Assembly: GCA_015067025.1 (NCBI GenBank)
Contig: SVNC01000004.1
Coordinates: forward strand, 62,001-126,000
Length of the DNA stretch: 64,000 nucleotides
From: Oscillospiraceae bacterium
GTDB lineage: Bacteria; Bacillota; Clostridia; Oscillospirales; Ruminococcaceae
Direction of reading: 5' to 3'
In this document: in pieces, positions 8,093 to 16,304 of the stretch
Layout of the letters: every line of letters starts with the position of its first letter
How positions within the stretch are numbered: position 1 is the first letter of the stretch
Made by a program: the position numbers and the translations under genes
Notes under the pieces: generated by a model
Databases searched by the model: none
What the model was told of the DNA's origin: nothing
The model's input: the letters and a program-made list of their open reading frames with translations, nothing else

Positions 8093-10099
8093 ATGCAATC
8101 ACTAAAAATAAAAGCAATACTGCGATATCTCGCACTGATATTCACTATCGTACCCGTACTTATCGTAGGCATCATCGGTTTCTTCAGCATGATAGGTTTT
8201 GCGAACTCTACCGTTGAACAGTACGCAAAGTCCATCGGCTCTGCTCAGGGCAGCGTTGTAGACCAGGCACTCGGACAGTATGAAAGAGACGTCTTTGCCT
8301 ATTCTATCAACAACGAAATATACAATTTAGCTGCTACAGGCACTATCACCGATATGACCATGCTTACAGACAGCTTTAACGGTATCATAAACAGATCGGA
8401 AAACGATGTGCTCAACTTTGTTGTTGTTGATAAAGCAGGCAGTATCGTATACGATCACAAGAGCAAGCAAAGTAAGGGCAGTTTCTTCTTCGGCTATGAA
8501 GAGATCAAGAACCTTTCACTTGGTCAGACCTACCTTTCAGCAATCTACGGCGGTGCTGAACAGGGTTATGATACAGACGTATTCTTTGTTGCAAGAAGCA
8601 CACAGGAAGATATCATTTCATCAAACTCCAACGGATACGTAATTGAAGTTATCTCCACATCAAGAATTACAAACCTCGTACAGAACACTAAATATGACGG
8701 CGGTAACGGCTACATTGCGGTAACAGACGGCAAGGGTACGGTTATCGGCTACAACGGTTCTGCTTCTCAGAAGATAGATTCTACAGACTTAAAGAGCATT
8801 TTCCTTTCAACAGAAAAGAACTCTGAAAATACTCCCATCGACTACAGCACAGCCGGTAAGGTTGGCTGCTACGGCAGATTTACAGGCGTTTCCGGCACAA
8901 ACTGGAAATGGGTTGCAGTATTCCCTGCAGGTACGGCAACATCACAGATCATCGTTCCTGCTATCATTTCCATAGTAGTTATGTTAGTACTCGCAGCTCT
9001 CTGCGTTCTTATGGGTCTTAAGATAACTACCTCTATCGTTACACCTATCAACACAATGATAGACAATATGCGTGAGATCAAGGAAGGCGACAGAGAAAAG
9101 CGTTTCGAGATCAACACAAAGAACGAGCTTCACGAGATGGCAGTACTCTTCAATGGTCTACTTGATGAAGTATGTATGTCAGAAGAGCTTCACAAGACGA
9201 TTTCCGACATTTCGGACAATATGCTCTTTGAATGGGACTTCGCAAAAGAATATATGTACGTTTCCGACAACTTTACAGAAAGATTTGACATCAATCCTTC
9301 CGAAGCACAGCTTGCCAACGGTAAGTTCCTTGATAAGATAATGACTGAAGAATACGCTGAACAGTATAAGCGTGACATCAGTACTCTTCTCAAGAACAGA
9401 AACGGTCACAGCGGCGAATATCAGATGCTTACAAAAGCAGGTACAGTCGTATGGTTTACAGTCCGTGCACAGTGTATCACAGACCGTTTAGGCGAACCCT
9501 TAAGAGTTATCGGTGTCGTAACGGATATCGATAACGAAAAGAAGCTTGAACTTCAGCTTTCAGAACGTGCAAGCTACGACTTCTTATCACAGCTTTACAA
9601 CAGAAGTACCTTTGAAAAGGAACTCCAGTCAGAAATCGAAAGAAACGCACACGCAAAGGTTGGCGTTCTGTTCATAGACGTAGACGACTTCAAGTTCATC
9701 AACGACCGTTTCGGTCACTCCGTTGGTGACGAAGTTATCAAGTACGTTTCAGGTTGCATCAAGCAGAGAGTAAAGGGTTCAGGCTTTGCAGGACGTTTCG
9801 GTGGTGACGAATTCGTACTCTGCATCACAGACCCCGGTCAGATTCAGGATATCGAAAGCCTGTCACTTGACCTTATCGACGAGCTTTACTCCGGTTATCA
9901 TTCAGAGCTTGCAAATGTTTCTATCAACATTAAGGCAAGTATCGGTATAGCATTCTCACCCGAACACGGCGAAAACGGCAAGCAGGTAGTAGCTGCCGCC
10001 GATGAAGCTATGTACTTTGTAAAGAAAAACGGCAAGGCAAACTATCATATCTATCAGCCTGAAGATTCACAGATGGAAGGTCTTCAGCACACACTTTAA
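8093..10099 (+). CDS. Membrane PAS-GGDEF diguanylate cyclase with extracytoplasmic sensor
   Basis: Predicted to make cyclic di-GMP from two GTP. The 668-residue protein has a first membrane helix (about 10-32), an extracytoplasmic Cache-like sensor (about 35-280), a second helix (about 283-306), a HAMP linker (to about 360), a PAS domain (about 365-490, ending GVVTDIDNEKKLELQL) and a GGDEF domain. The active-site motif RFGGDEF is intact, with GGDEF at residues 570-574, and FIDVDDFKFINDRFGHSVGD carries the metal and GTP residues. At the inhibitory I-site position before GGDEF the sequence is KGSG, not RxxD, so product inhibition through that site is unlikely. ATG follows CGGAGG. The ligand of the sensor is unknown. 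Confidence 0.93.
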   Translation: MQSLKIKAILRYLALIFTIVPVLIVGIIGFFSMIGFANSTVEQYAKSIGSAQGSVVDQALGQYERDVFAYSINNEIYNLAATGTITDMTMLTDSFNGIINRSENDVLNFVVVDKAGSIVYDHKSKQSKGSFFFGYEEIKNLSLGQTYLSAIYGGAEQGYDTDVFFVARSTQEDIISSNSNGYVIEVISTSRITNLVQNTKYDGGNGYIAVTDGKGTVIGYNGSASQKIDSTDLKSIFLSTEKNSENTPIDYSTAGKVGCYGRFTGVSGTNWKWVAVFPAGTATSQIIVPAIISIVVMLVLAALCVLMGLKITTSIVTPINTMIDNMREIKEGDREKRFEINTKNELHEMAVLFNGLLDEVCMSEELHKTISDISDNMLFEWDFAKEYMYVSDNFTERFDINPSEAQLANGKFLDKIMTEEYAEQYKRDISTLLKNRNGHSGEYQMLTKAGTVVWFTVRAQCITDRLGEPLRVIGVVTDIDNEKKLELQLSERASYDFLSQLYNRSTFEKELQSEIERNAHAKVGVLFIDVDDFKFINDRFGHSVGDEVIKYVSGCIKQRVKGSGFAGRFGGDEFVLCITDPGQIQDIESLSLDLIDELYSGYHSELANVSINIKASIGIAFSPEHGENGKQVVAAADEAMYFVKKNGKANYHIYQPEDSQMEGLQHTL

Positions 10100-10215
10100 T
10101 TACGTAATTTACCTGCCCGCATCACAAGTGCGGGCTAAGGTAGTTTATCAGGGATGATTATAGGCACGAAAGGATTTCTTAAGACCAGAATTTCCGGATT
10201 AAGAAAGGCAAAACA

Positions 10216-11010
10216 ATGGCAATAACAATAGCAATAACCAATCAGAAGGGCGGCGTCGGCAAAACCACCACCTGCAGTGCGTTCTGCGGAGGACTTACCG
10301 ACTGTGGACACAGCGTCCTCGCCATAGACCTCGACCCTCAGGGCAACTTAAGCTTCAGTCTTGGCGCAGATGCAGAAGATAATTACACAATGTACGACGT
10401 ATTCAAAGGTAACTGCGACATCAAGGAAGCAATTCAATGCACTCCCAACTGCGACGTTGTGGCGGCAAATATCCTGCTTTCAGGCTGTGAGCTTGAGCTT
10501 ACGGGTGTCGGCAGAGAATACATACTGCGTGAAGCTTTATCAAAGGTAGAGGATGATTATGACTACATAATCATTGATACTCCCCCTGCTCTGTCAATTC
10601 TGACAATCAACGCATATACAGCGGCAGATCAGCTCATTATCCCTATGATCGCTGAAATTCTCAGCCTTCAGGGTATTGCTCAGCTTAAAGAAACTATCTT
10701 CGCTGTAAAGAAATACTACAACAAAAATCTTGAAATTAAAGGCATATTGCTCAACAAATATAATCCCAGACTCATTCTCACAAAAGAGGTTGAAGAGTTG
10801 GCGACAATGATTGCACAGCAGCTCGACACAAAGATACTTGACGCTAAGATAAGCACCAGCGTTGTCCTTGCAGAAGCTCCTGCCCACGGAGTAACGATCA
10901 TTGATTACGCTCCCCGCTCAAAAGCCTGTGCAGAATACCGTAAGCTTATAAGCGAGATTACGGGAGTTACAAAAAAGATACCTCCAAGAAGACCCAGACG
11001 TAAGAAGTAA
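10216..11010 (+). CDS. ParA/Soj-family ATPase
   Basis: A 264-residue ParA-type ATPase that probably positions a partner complex or DNA. The deviant Walker A is complete (KGGVGKTTT, with the signature lysine), followed by LAIDLDPQGNLSFSLG and Walker B YDYIIIDTPPALSIL. No N-terminal helix-turn-helix is present, so it resembles the short chromosomal Soj/MinD-like ATPases. No parB or origin is nearby; the next gene encodes a ComFB-domain protein. The basic tail PPRRPRRKK could touch DNA. A chromosome-partition Soj would normally sit beside spo0J, so a role in placing a polar or signalling complex is at least as likely. Between the GGDEF gene and this one is a G+C-rich hairpin (10114-10136) without a clear T-run. 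Confidence 0.9.
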   Translation: MAITIAITNQKGGVGKTTTCSAFCGGLTDCGHSVLAIDLDPQGNLSFSLGADAEDNYTMYDVFKGNCDIKEAIQCTPNCDVVAANILLSGCELELTGVGREYILREALSKVEDDYDYIIIDTPPALSILTINAYTAADQLIIPMIAEILSLQGIAQLKETIFAVKKYYNKNLEIKGILLNKYNPRLILTKEVEELATMIAQQLDTKILDAKISTSVVLAEAPAHGVTIIDYAPRSKACAEYRKLISEITGVTKKIPPRRPRRKK

Positions 11011-11037
11011 AAATCTAAAGGAAAGGAATGATCAAAA

Positions 11038-11646
11038 ATGGCTGAAGATTACAAATCAAGCAAAACGAGACACGTTATGAATTTAATCACTGCCCGTTCA
11101 GAATCCAATCCTTTTCTTCCTGCATCAACATCAACACGTCACAAAAAAGAAGAAAAAGAAGCCTCTGTAGAGGACAGACTGCAGGCGTACACCGCTTCAA
11201 AAAGAGGAAAGCCTGCTATAAAAAAACAGAAAAATCCAAATATTAAAAACCCCAGTCTGCATCTTCCCGAAACAGAAGAGGCAGAAGTAATCGAAAACGA
11301 ATTTGTCGAAGATATCTGTGAGGAAGCTCCTGCTCCGAAAAGATCAGCAGAAAAGAAAAAGGAAAAGCTTACCGAAGTTGAAAAGGTAACTATAGATATT
11401 AATCGTATCATCCTCGCCGATATGTTAGACGAGGCACTGACCCGCTTCAACACCTGCCATTGCGACAAGTGTAAGAACGCTATCACCGAACAGGTACTGA
11501 AAATAGTCCCTGTAAAGATAGTCACCATTCCTCAGGGCGAAGAAAAAGCCACCATAGAAAAATACTGTGAATACACAAAGAAGGAGATCTCCTCCGCTAT
11601 TGTCAAGGTGGTTATGGCTAATAAAAGACAGCCGTTTCATGGTTAA
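11038..11646 (+). CDS. ComFB-domain protein
   Basis: The 202-residue product has a long charged, low-complexity N-terminal part (residues 1-110) and a C-terminal ComFB-like domain (about 115-165). That domain begins VTIDINRIILADMLDEAL and carries the paired-cysteine motif CHCDKCKNAITEQVLKIVPV, matching the C-x-C-x-x-C...LN-x-L-P pattern of the late-competence ComFB family. ComFB-family proteins of cyanobacteria (for example CdgR of Anabaena) bind c-di-GMP, so this may be a second c-di-GMP effector in the locus. It lies 28 bases after parA, and its terminator ends the operon. The domain call is by eye and the function is inferred. Confidence 0.7.
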   Translation: MAEDYKSSKTRHVMNLITARSESNPFLPASTSTRHKKEEKEASVEDRLQAYTASKRGKPAIKKQKNPNIKNPSLHLPETEEAEVIENEFVEDICEEAPAPKRSAEKKKEKLTEVEKVTIDINRIILADMLDEALTRFNTCHCDKCKNAITEQVLKIVPVKIVTIPQGEEKATIEKYCEYTKKEISSAIVKVVMANKRQPFHG

Positions 11647-11647
11647 G

Positions 11648-11680
11648 AAAAAAGCTATGCAAAACTGCATAGCTTTTTTA
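11648..11680 (+). terminator. Intrinsic terminator of the c-di-GMP locus
   Basis: AGCTATGCA (11653-11661) pairs with TGCATAGCT (11666-11674) around an AAAC loop, followed by a T-run; an A-run precedes it, so it could also work on the other strand. Confidence 0.88.
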
Positions 11681-11728
11681 TATCTGTAAAGCTCTTTTCA
11701 AGCGTTTCAAATCAATACCCCATACAAC

Positions 11729-11757
11729 AAAAAGGCGGTTGCAAAAGCAACCGTCTT
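11729..11757 (-). terminator. Terminator for the 11762-13377 gene pair
   Basis: On the minus strand an AGACGGTTGC/GCAACCGCCT stem with a four-T loop is followed by a U-run (plus-strand A-run near 11728-11733), right after the stop of the gene ending at 11762. Confidence 0.8.
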
Positions 11758-11761
11758 TTAA

Positions 11762-12562
11762 TTATTTTCGTTGATAAACCTTTTTACAATATGCTATCTC
11801 TTCTTCAGTAAAGAGGGGCGCGTATTCGGGCTTGCAGACAGAGGCTTCCATCGATAAATCGAGGTCTTTGTTTTTCACCAATATTTCAAATCCCTTCAGC
11901 GTTTCTTCATTAAATTTCAGTTCGCAGCTTTTTCTGATAAGCTTTTTAGCTGTCGCTACCGCACCCTCTCTGTTAATCATATTAAGATAATAGCTCGGTC
12001 TGTACTTATATTTTCTACTACATTCTTCTGCATGTTCGATAAGTTCTTTTTTAAACTTTTCTTCAAGAAGCTTCAGACTTATTTCCCCGTCTTCGTCCGA
12101 TGATGTTCTCTCCGACTCAAGACTCTTCAGAAATTCCTCTGCAAGCTGAATGTAACCTCTATTGTTTTCAGCAACCCCTGCCCAGTCAAGTATTGCAACA
12201 AGGACAGAAACGGGATCGTCAACCGACTCACCCTCTTTTTTTCCTATATGCATTGCAATGCGACCGACAACCGTATTTTCATCACAGCCAGGTTCGCCGA
12301 ATTTCTTTCCTCTGCCATCACCCTTTGGTAATTCGTTGCCATTTTCTAACGCACCATCAACTATCTCATCAAAAACCTCGTATCCGTATTTGGGAGAAGA
12401 TTCTAACTCGTCGCAATAGAATGTATTGTCTGCTTTAGCATAAACCTCATAGATTTTGCCGGTCAGCGACAGTATGCTCGCTTTACCGCCTGCCTGCTCT
12501 AACTTTGCCTTTATAATAGCGGATGCTTTGTTGACATTTGTTTTCTTGCATAAATCTGACAT
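11762..12562 (-). CDS. Uncharacterised protein, paralogue of the neighbouring DUF2089 protein
   Basis: Function is not known. I place the start at ATG 12562: GGAGG begins one base after an upstream in-frame ATG (12577) and has ideal spacing to 12562, giving 266 residues. Residues about 10-150 form a module shared with the upstream gene (SLTGKIYEVYAKADNTFYCD; GRGKKFGEPGCDENTVVGRI; VLVAILDWAGVAENNRGYIQ). The C-terminal part has a recurrent bacterial layout I have seen in uncharacterised proteins: YKYRPSYYLNMINREGAVAT, then ETLKGFEILVKNKDLDLSME, then PLFTEEEIAYCKKVY. The two genes are co-directional with a 32-base gap. It could be a defence or regulatory protein, but nothing here shows that. Confidence 0.72.
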   Translation of the reverse strand: MSDLCKKTNVNKASAIIKAKLEQAGGKASILSLTGKIYEVYAKADNTFYCDELESSPKYGYEVFDEIVDGALENGNELPKGDGRGKKFGEPGCDENTVVGRIAMHIGKKEGESVDDPVSVLVAILDWAGVAENNRGYIQLAEEFLKSLESERTSSDEDGEISLKLLEEKFKKELIEHAEECSRKYKYRPSYYLNMINREGAVATAKKLIRKSCELKFNEETLKGFEILVKNKDLDLSMEASVCKPEYAPLFTEEEIAYCKKVYQRK

Positions 12563-12594
12563 ATCTATTACCTCCATTGATGTTTCTTGATCTG

Positions 12595-13377
12595 TTACTC
12601 GTTATTGACGGTCTTTTTATTTTTTCTTTCTATCTCTTCCAAATATTCTTTTGTAAGCTGGATATAACCTCTTTTATTTTCAGCAACTCCTGCCCAGTCA
12701 AGTATTGCAACAAGCACAGCAACGGGATCGTCAACCGACTCACCCTCTTTTTTTCCTATATGCATTGCAATGCGACCAACAACCGTATTTTCATCACAGC
12801 CAGGTTCGCCAAGTTTCTTTCCTCTACCATCGCCCTTTGGTACTTCTTTATCAACGACGATAGTGTTGTCTTTCTCTAATCTATATCCTACAATCTTGTC
12901 GAAAACTTCGTAGGTGTATTTTGGAGAGGATTCTAACTCGTTACAATAGAATGTATTGTCTGCTTTAGCATAAATCTCATATTCCTTACCGGTCAGTGAT
13001 TCGACTCTTGCTTTACCGTCTGACTGCTTCAGCTTTGCCTTTATAATGTTAGATGCTGATACATCGTTTTCGTCTACCTGTATATCTGTCTCTACATTTA
13101 TGTCTCTTTTCTTATCAGGTAGCAGCTTTGCCAGATTTGAAAGCTGTTTTCTTGCACCGGCGTAGGTAATGTCAAAATCCTCATCCTGAACTAAACTGCG
13201 AAGATTACCTTTATGTTTAACAAAGGCTATAAGAAAATCTTGTTGCTCCTTGCTAAGACTGTCAAAAAAAGAAACCTTGAAATCGCCACTTAATTTAAGA
13301 TTACAATCCTTGCATTGTAATTCGGAAATATACAGCTCACCGTTGCAAATAGGACATTTTTTTATTATTTCGGGCAT
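12595..13377 (-). CDS. DUF2089-type zinc-ribbon/HTH protein fused to the shared unknown module
   Basis: The start is ATG 13377 (GGAGGTGGCGAT just before it), giving 260 residues; an open frame further upstream overlaps the promoter. Residues 1-40 are a zinc ribbon (KKCPICNGELYISELQCKDC). Residues about 42-95 match the DUF2089 pattern (FDSLSKEQQDFLIAFVKHKG, then YAGARKQLSNLAKLL), a presumed DNA-binding helical unit. Residues about 115-250 repeat the module of the downstream gene, with near-identical DNA over roughly 130 bases. The head suggests a transcription regulator or nucleic-acid sensor; the module is uncharacterised. Both genes probably share the promoter at 13400-13428. Confidence 0.74.
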   Translation of the reverse strand: MPEIIKKCPICNGELYISELQCKDCNLKLSGDFKVSFFDSLSKEQQDFLIAFVKHKGNLRSLVQDEDFDITYAGARKQLSNLAKLLPDKKRDINVETDIQVDENDVSASNIIKAKLKQSDGKARVESLTGKEYEIYAKADNTFYCNELESSPKYTYEVFDKIVGYRLEKDNTIVVDKEVPKGDGRGKKLGEPGCDENTVVGRIAMHIGKKEGESVDDPVAVLVAILDWAGVAENKRGYIQLTKEYLEEIERKNKKTVNNE

Positions 13378-13399
13378 ATCGCCACCTCCTTTTGTACAG

Positions 13400-13428
13400 A
13401 TTGTACCACAATAATTTCCCCTTGTCAA
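13400..13428 (-). promoter_or_regulatory. Consensus promoter of the DUF2089 gene pair
   Basis: On the minus strand TTGACA (13423-13428), 17 bases, then TACAAT (13400-13405), about 20 bases before the start codon, so the leader is very short. Confidence 0.82.
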
Positions 13429-13550
13429 GTCTTTTTTGAAAATTTTTTGCTTGTACATCTAATTTTTTTCACCTTGTTTTGATTTTTAATGGAAAATTTA
13501 CTTTTATTAACATCCCTTATCAACCGTTCATAGCTTTATAAAATAGAAAA

Positions 13551-13575
13551 TCCGATGTACATAAAGTACATCGGA
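13551..13575 (-). terminator. Terminator after the YpsA-like gene
   Basis: A perfect 10-bp stem TCCGATGTAC/GTACATCGGA with a five-base loop, followed on the minus strand by TTTTCTATTTT. Confidence 0.82.
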
Positions 13576-13583
13576 CAGCAAAT

Positions 13584-14072
13584 TTATTTTGCAAGCTCAT
13601 AAATATTTATAATCTCTATTCCCTTACTTTCCGCCATACGCACAGTCTGACCCGTGCCACTGCGGAAATTGTCGCCGTCATAATAACATACACAGCAGTC
13701 TGCATTCTCTACAAGCCTTGCGTTACGTTTTTTCATACAATCCTTTGTGTAATCGCTACCGATATATTCTATCGTTTCAGCGTGCATAAGTATGGTATAG
13801 AATGTGTGCTTATCCTCATCGCTCCACTTTTTTGTCTGCTCTTCGTTGCGACAAGGGAGAACGAGATGAAGATTTATATCAAGTTGTTTTCTTTTTTTGA
13901 GGTAAAGCACCATATTGGCACAGATAGTATCCCAGCCTAAAGCACCGCCGCAATAAAACTCGGTAACACCACGTCTTGCAAGCGCACATATAGTTTTATC
14001 AAGCAGCGTCTTTATATGAAGCATATCCGCCCCGTCTATACTACGGTGTCCTGTAAAACAAGCCGACGTCAT
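13584..14072 (-). CDS. YpsA-like SLOG-family protein (DUF1273)
   Basis: A 162-residue Rossmann-like protein of the SLOG superfamily, close to YpsA/DUF1273. It begins MTSACFTGHRSIDG, where the FTGHR strand-turn is the family hallmark. It has EFYCGGALGWDTICANMVL (G-G-A-x-G-x-D nucleotide-binding turn), NLHLVLPCRNEEQTKKWSDE and the end VCYYDGDNFRSGTGQTVRMA. SLOG proteins bind nucleotide-derived ligands; YpsA of Bacillus affects cell division, while others act with defence systems. Here the gene stands alone with its own terminator. ATG 14072 follows AAGGAGGAAAGCGTT. Confidence 0.85.
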   Translation of the reverse strand: MTSACFTGHRSIDGADMLHIKTLLDKTICALARRGVTEFYCGGALGWDTICANMVLYLKKRKQLDINLHLVLPCRNEEQTKKWSDEDKHTFYTILMHAETIEYIGSDYTKDCMKKRNARLVENADCCVCYYDGDNFRSGTGQTVRMAESKGIEIINIYELAK

Positions 14073-14101
14073 AACGCTTTCCTCCTTAAAAGCAGAATAA
14101 A

Positions 14102-14134
14102 GAAAATCAGCCGTATCCGAATTTGGATACGGCT
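14102..14134 (-). terminator. Terminator after acpP
   Basis: AGCCGTATCC (14109-14118) pairs with GGATACGGCT (14125-14134); the minus-strand product continues GATTTTCT. It sits 16 bases beyond the acpP stop. Confidence 0.8.
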
Positions 14135-14149
14135 TAAAGTGATTTTTAA

Positions 14150-14383
14150 TTAGTTATCAGAATTTTCTTCGATGAACTTAACGATGTCGCCAACAGTCTT
14201 GATCTTTTCAACCTGTTCATCAGGAATTTCGAGATCAAATTCTTCTTCAAAGCTCATTACGAGGTCTACGATGTCTAAAGAGTCAGCACCTAAATCGTCC
14301 TGAATGTTAGAAGCTTCTGTTACTGCACTTTCGTCTACGTCGAGCTGATCAACGATGATTGATTTTACTTTTTCAAATACCAT
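14150..14383 (-). CDS. acpP: Acyl carrier protein
   Basis: The 77-residue carrier holds growing acyl chains on phosphopantetheine during type II fatty-acid synthesis. The attachment site is [20 protein letters not shown], with the serine in D-S-L. The acidic length and helices are typical. It is monocistronic here, with its own promoter and terminator, whereas in many Firmicutes acpP lies between fabH and fabK; here it has moved to the far end of the fab/acc cluster. ATG follows CGGAGGAAAATACAAA. Confidence 0.97.
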   Translation of the reverse strand: MVFEKVKSIIVDQLDVDESAVTEASNIQDDLGADSLDIVDLVMSFEEEFDLEIPDEQVEKIKTVGDIVKFIEENSDN

Positions 14384-14432
14384 TTTGTATTTTCCTCCGT
14401 TTTTTAAAAAGAATTGGTTTTCTTTATTAATT

Positions 14433-14461
14433 ATTATACGGCATTACGCCGAAATAATCAA
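14433..14461 (-). promoter_or_regulatory. acpP promoter
   Basis: On the minus strand TTGATT (14456-14461), 17 bases, TATAAT (14433-14438), about 50 bases before acpP. The spacer contains the small palindrome CGGCGTAATGCCG, a possible protein-binding site. I saw no classical FapR operator. Confidence 0.78.
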
Positions 14462-14577
14462 GTCTGTTTTTCCCTTAAACTTAAATAAAGTTGCACTAAA
14501 TTGGCACTATATTTTCATCAATTTGCACAAAGTTATAAAGTTTTTCCACCTAAACCGACAATATCAGCTTTTTTCCT

Positions 14578-15381
14578 TTATTCTTCGCTGAAAACACCGA
14601 TTTTGCGGAACTTCTGATATCTCATTTCAAGGAGAGTATCAATGTCGATTTTTGTAAGTCTGCCGATAGCGTCAATAAGATAATCTGAGATATTTTCAGC
14701 AGTCGCCGTGGGGTCGTTGTGTGCACCGCCTACAGGCTCAGAAATTATCTTGTCGCATACGCCGAAGCTTACAAGATCTTCAGCGGTTATCTTCATAAGC
14801 TCTGCAGCTTCCTTTTCTCTTGCAGGATCCTTCCAGAGAATAGATGCAAAGCCTCTTGGTGAAATAACTGAGTAAAGTGCATTTTCAAGCATTGCCAGTT
14901 CATCGCATACCGCAAGAGCAAGTGCACCGCCTGAACCGCCTTCACCAAGTACCACCGATATAACGGGGGTTTTAAGTGTCATAAATTCTGCTATATTCTT
15001 TGCAATAGCCTCACCCTGACCTCTTTTTTCTGCCTCCACTCCGCAGAATGCACCGGGAGTGTCAACAAGGCAGATAACAGGACGGTGAAATTTCTCAGCC
15101 TGCTTTGCAAGTCTTAAAGCCTTTCTGTAGCCTTCGGGATGGGGCATTGAGAAGTTTGACTTCTTATTCTCTTCAAGGTTTCTTCCCTTTACCTGAGCGA
15201 TAACGGTAACGGGTGTGCCGTCAATGGTTGCGATACCGCTTAAAATTGCGGCATCGTCGCCATAAAGTCTGTCGCCGTGCAGCTCGGTAAAGTGATTGAA
15301 AATAGCAGGTATATAATCATTTACAGTGGGTCTTGTTTTTTCTCTTATGATTTCAAGACGCTGTGTTGCAGAAAGTGTCAT
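14578..15381 (-). CDS. accA: Acetyl-CoA carboxylase carboxyltransferase subunit alpha
   Basis: AccA with AccD transfers CO2 from carboxybiotin to acetyl-CoA, giving malonyl-CoA. The 267-residue protein has family features: HFTELHGDRLYGDDAAILSG, PGAFCGVEAEKRGQGEAIA and VLGEGGSGGALALAVCDEL (oxyanion glycines). It lacks the longer N-terminal extension of E. coli AccA, as in many Firmicutes. It is the last gene of the fabH-to-accA operon, 20 bases after accD. ATG follows AAAGGA. Confidence 0.96.
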   Translation of the reverse strand: MTLSATQRLEIIREKTRPTVNDYIPAIFNHFTELHGDRLYGDDAAILSGIATIDGTPVTVIAQVKGRNLEENKKSNFSMPHPEGYRKALRLAKQAEKFHRPVICLVDTPGAFCGVEAEKRGQGEAIAKNIAEFMTLKTPVISVVLGEGGSGGALALAVCDELAMLENALYSVISPRGFASILWKDPAREKEAAELMKITAEDLVSFGVCDKIISEPVGGAHNDPTATAENISDYLIDAIGRLTKIDIDTLLEMRYQKFRKIGVFSEE

Positions 15382-15401
15382 TTTTTGTATCCTTTCATTT
15401 C

Positions 15402-16289
15402 TTAGCCGTGCTGCCAGTTACTGCTCTGCTTCTTATAATTATGAAGCCTTAAAATATTTGAAAGAGCTTTTCTCATACCCTTACGCTCAACGATAGCATC
15501 AACAAAACCGCTCTGCTGTAAGAATTCTGCCGACTGGAAATCATCAGGAAGCTTCTGCTTTATAGTATCCTGAATTACTCTTCTGCCTGCAAAGCCGATA
15601 AGCACCTTTGGTTCTGCTAAAATGATATCGCCAAGGCTTGCAAAGGAAGCTGTAACGCCGCCTGTTGTAGGATCTGTCATAACCGTTATATAAAGTCCGC
15701 CTGCGTCACTGTGACGTTTTACTGCACCTGAGGTCTTTGCCATCTGCATAAGGGATATAATTCCTTCCTGCATTCTCGCACCGCCTGAAGCAGTAAAAAG
15801 AATAACAGGGAGCTTATTTTCTGTGGCATATTCAAAGGCACGGGTTATCTTTTCACCCACTACGCTGCCCATACTTGCCATCATAAAGTTGGAGTCCATT
15901 ATGCCGATAACTGTCTTATAACCTCTTATAGTGCAGACACCCGTTGCAATGGCATCGTTTATATCGTTCGCTTCCTGAAGGCTCTTTATCTTCTTTTCAT
16001 AATCGGGAAAGCCTATGGGATTAAGAGAGTTCATCTTATCGTCAAAGGGCTGGAAGCTGTCCTTATCCGCAGTTATCTCAAGTCTTTCCTTCCAGGTAAG
16101 TCTTGCGTGATAGTTGCAGGAGGGACAGGTCTTTCTACGCTTTTCAAACTCATCCATAAAGATGACGCTCTGACAACGGGGACATTTAAAAAGCAGGTCC
16201 TTCGGAATTTCAGGTGCTTTTACCTTTTCGGTTTCATTTTTTTCAGCATTGAAACGGTCTTTAACCGTTTTGAATAAATCCTCTAACAA
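15402..16289 (-). CDS. accD: Acetyl-CoA carboxylase carboxyltransferase subunit beta
   Basis: AccD is the zinc-finger half of carboxyltransferase. The four-cysteine finger is visible at about residues 34-56 (FKCPRCQSVIFMDEFEKR, then CPSCNYHARLTW). The crotonase-like core includes FTASGGARMQEGIISLMQMA and DPTTGGVTASFASLGDI. Start is TTG 16289, placed by AAAGGAGG at good distance; the next in-frame ATG would cut into the family's N-terminus. The product is 295 residues. It lies 15 bases after accC. Confidence 0.96.
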   Translation of the reverse strand: MLEDLFKTVKDRFNAEKNETEKVKAPEIPKDLLFKCPRCQSVIFMDEFEKRRKTCPSCNYHARLTWKERLEITADKDSFQPFDDKMNSLNPIGFPDYEKKIKSLQEANDINDAIATGVCTIRGYKTVIGIMDSNFMMASMGSVVGEKITRAFEYATENKLPVILFTASGGARMQEGIISLMQMAKTSGAVKRHSDAGGLYITVMTDPTTGGVTASFASLGDIILAEPKVLIGFAGRRVIQDTIKQKLPDDFQSAEFLQQSGFVDAIVERKGMRKALSNILRLHNYKKQSSNWQHG

Positions 16290-16304
16290 CTAAAAGCACC
16301 TCCT

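Noticed and set aside
10216-11646. Chromosome or plasmid partition locus with origin
   Set aside because: ParA is present but there is no ParB, no parS or DnaA boxes that I could see, and the partner is a ComFB-domain protein.
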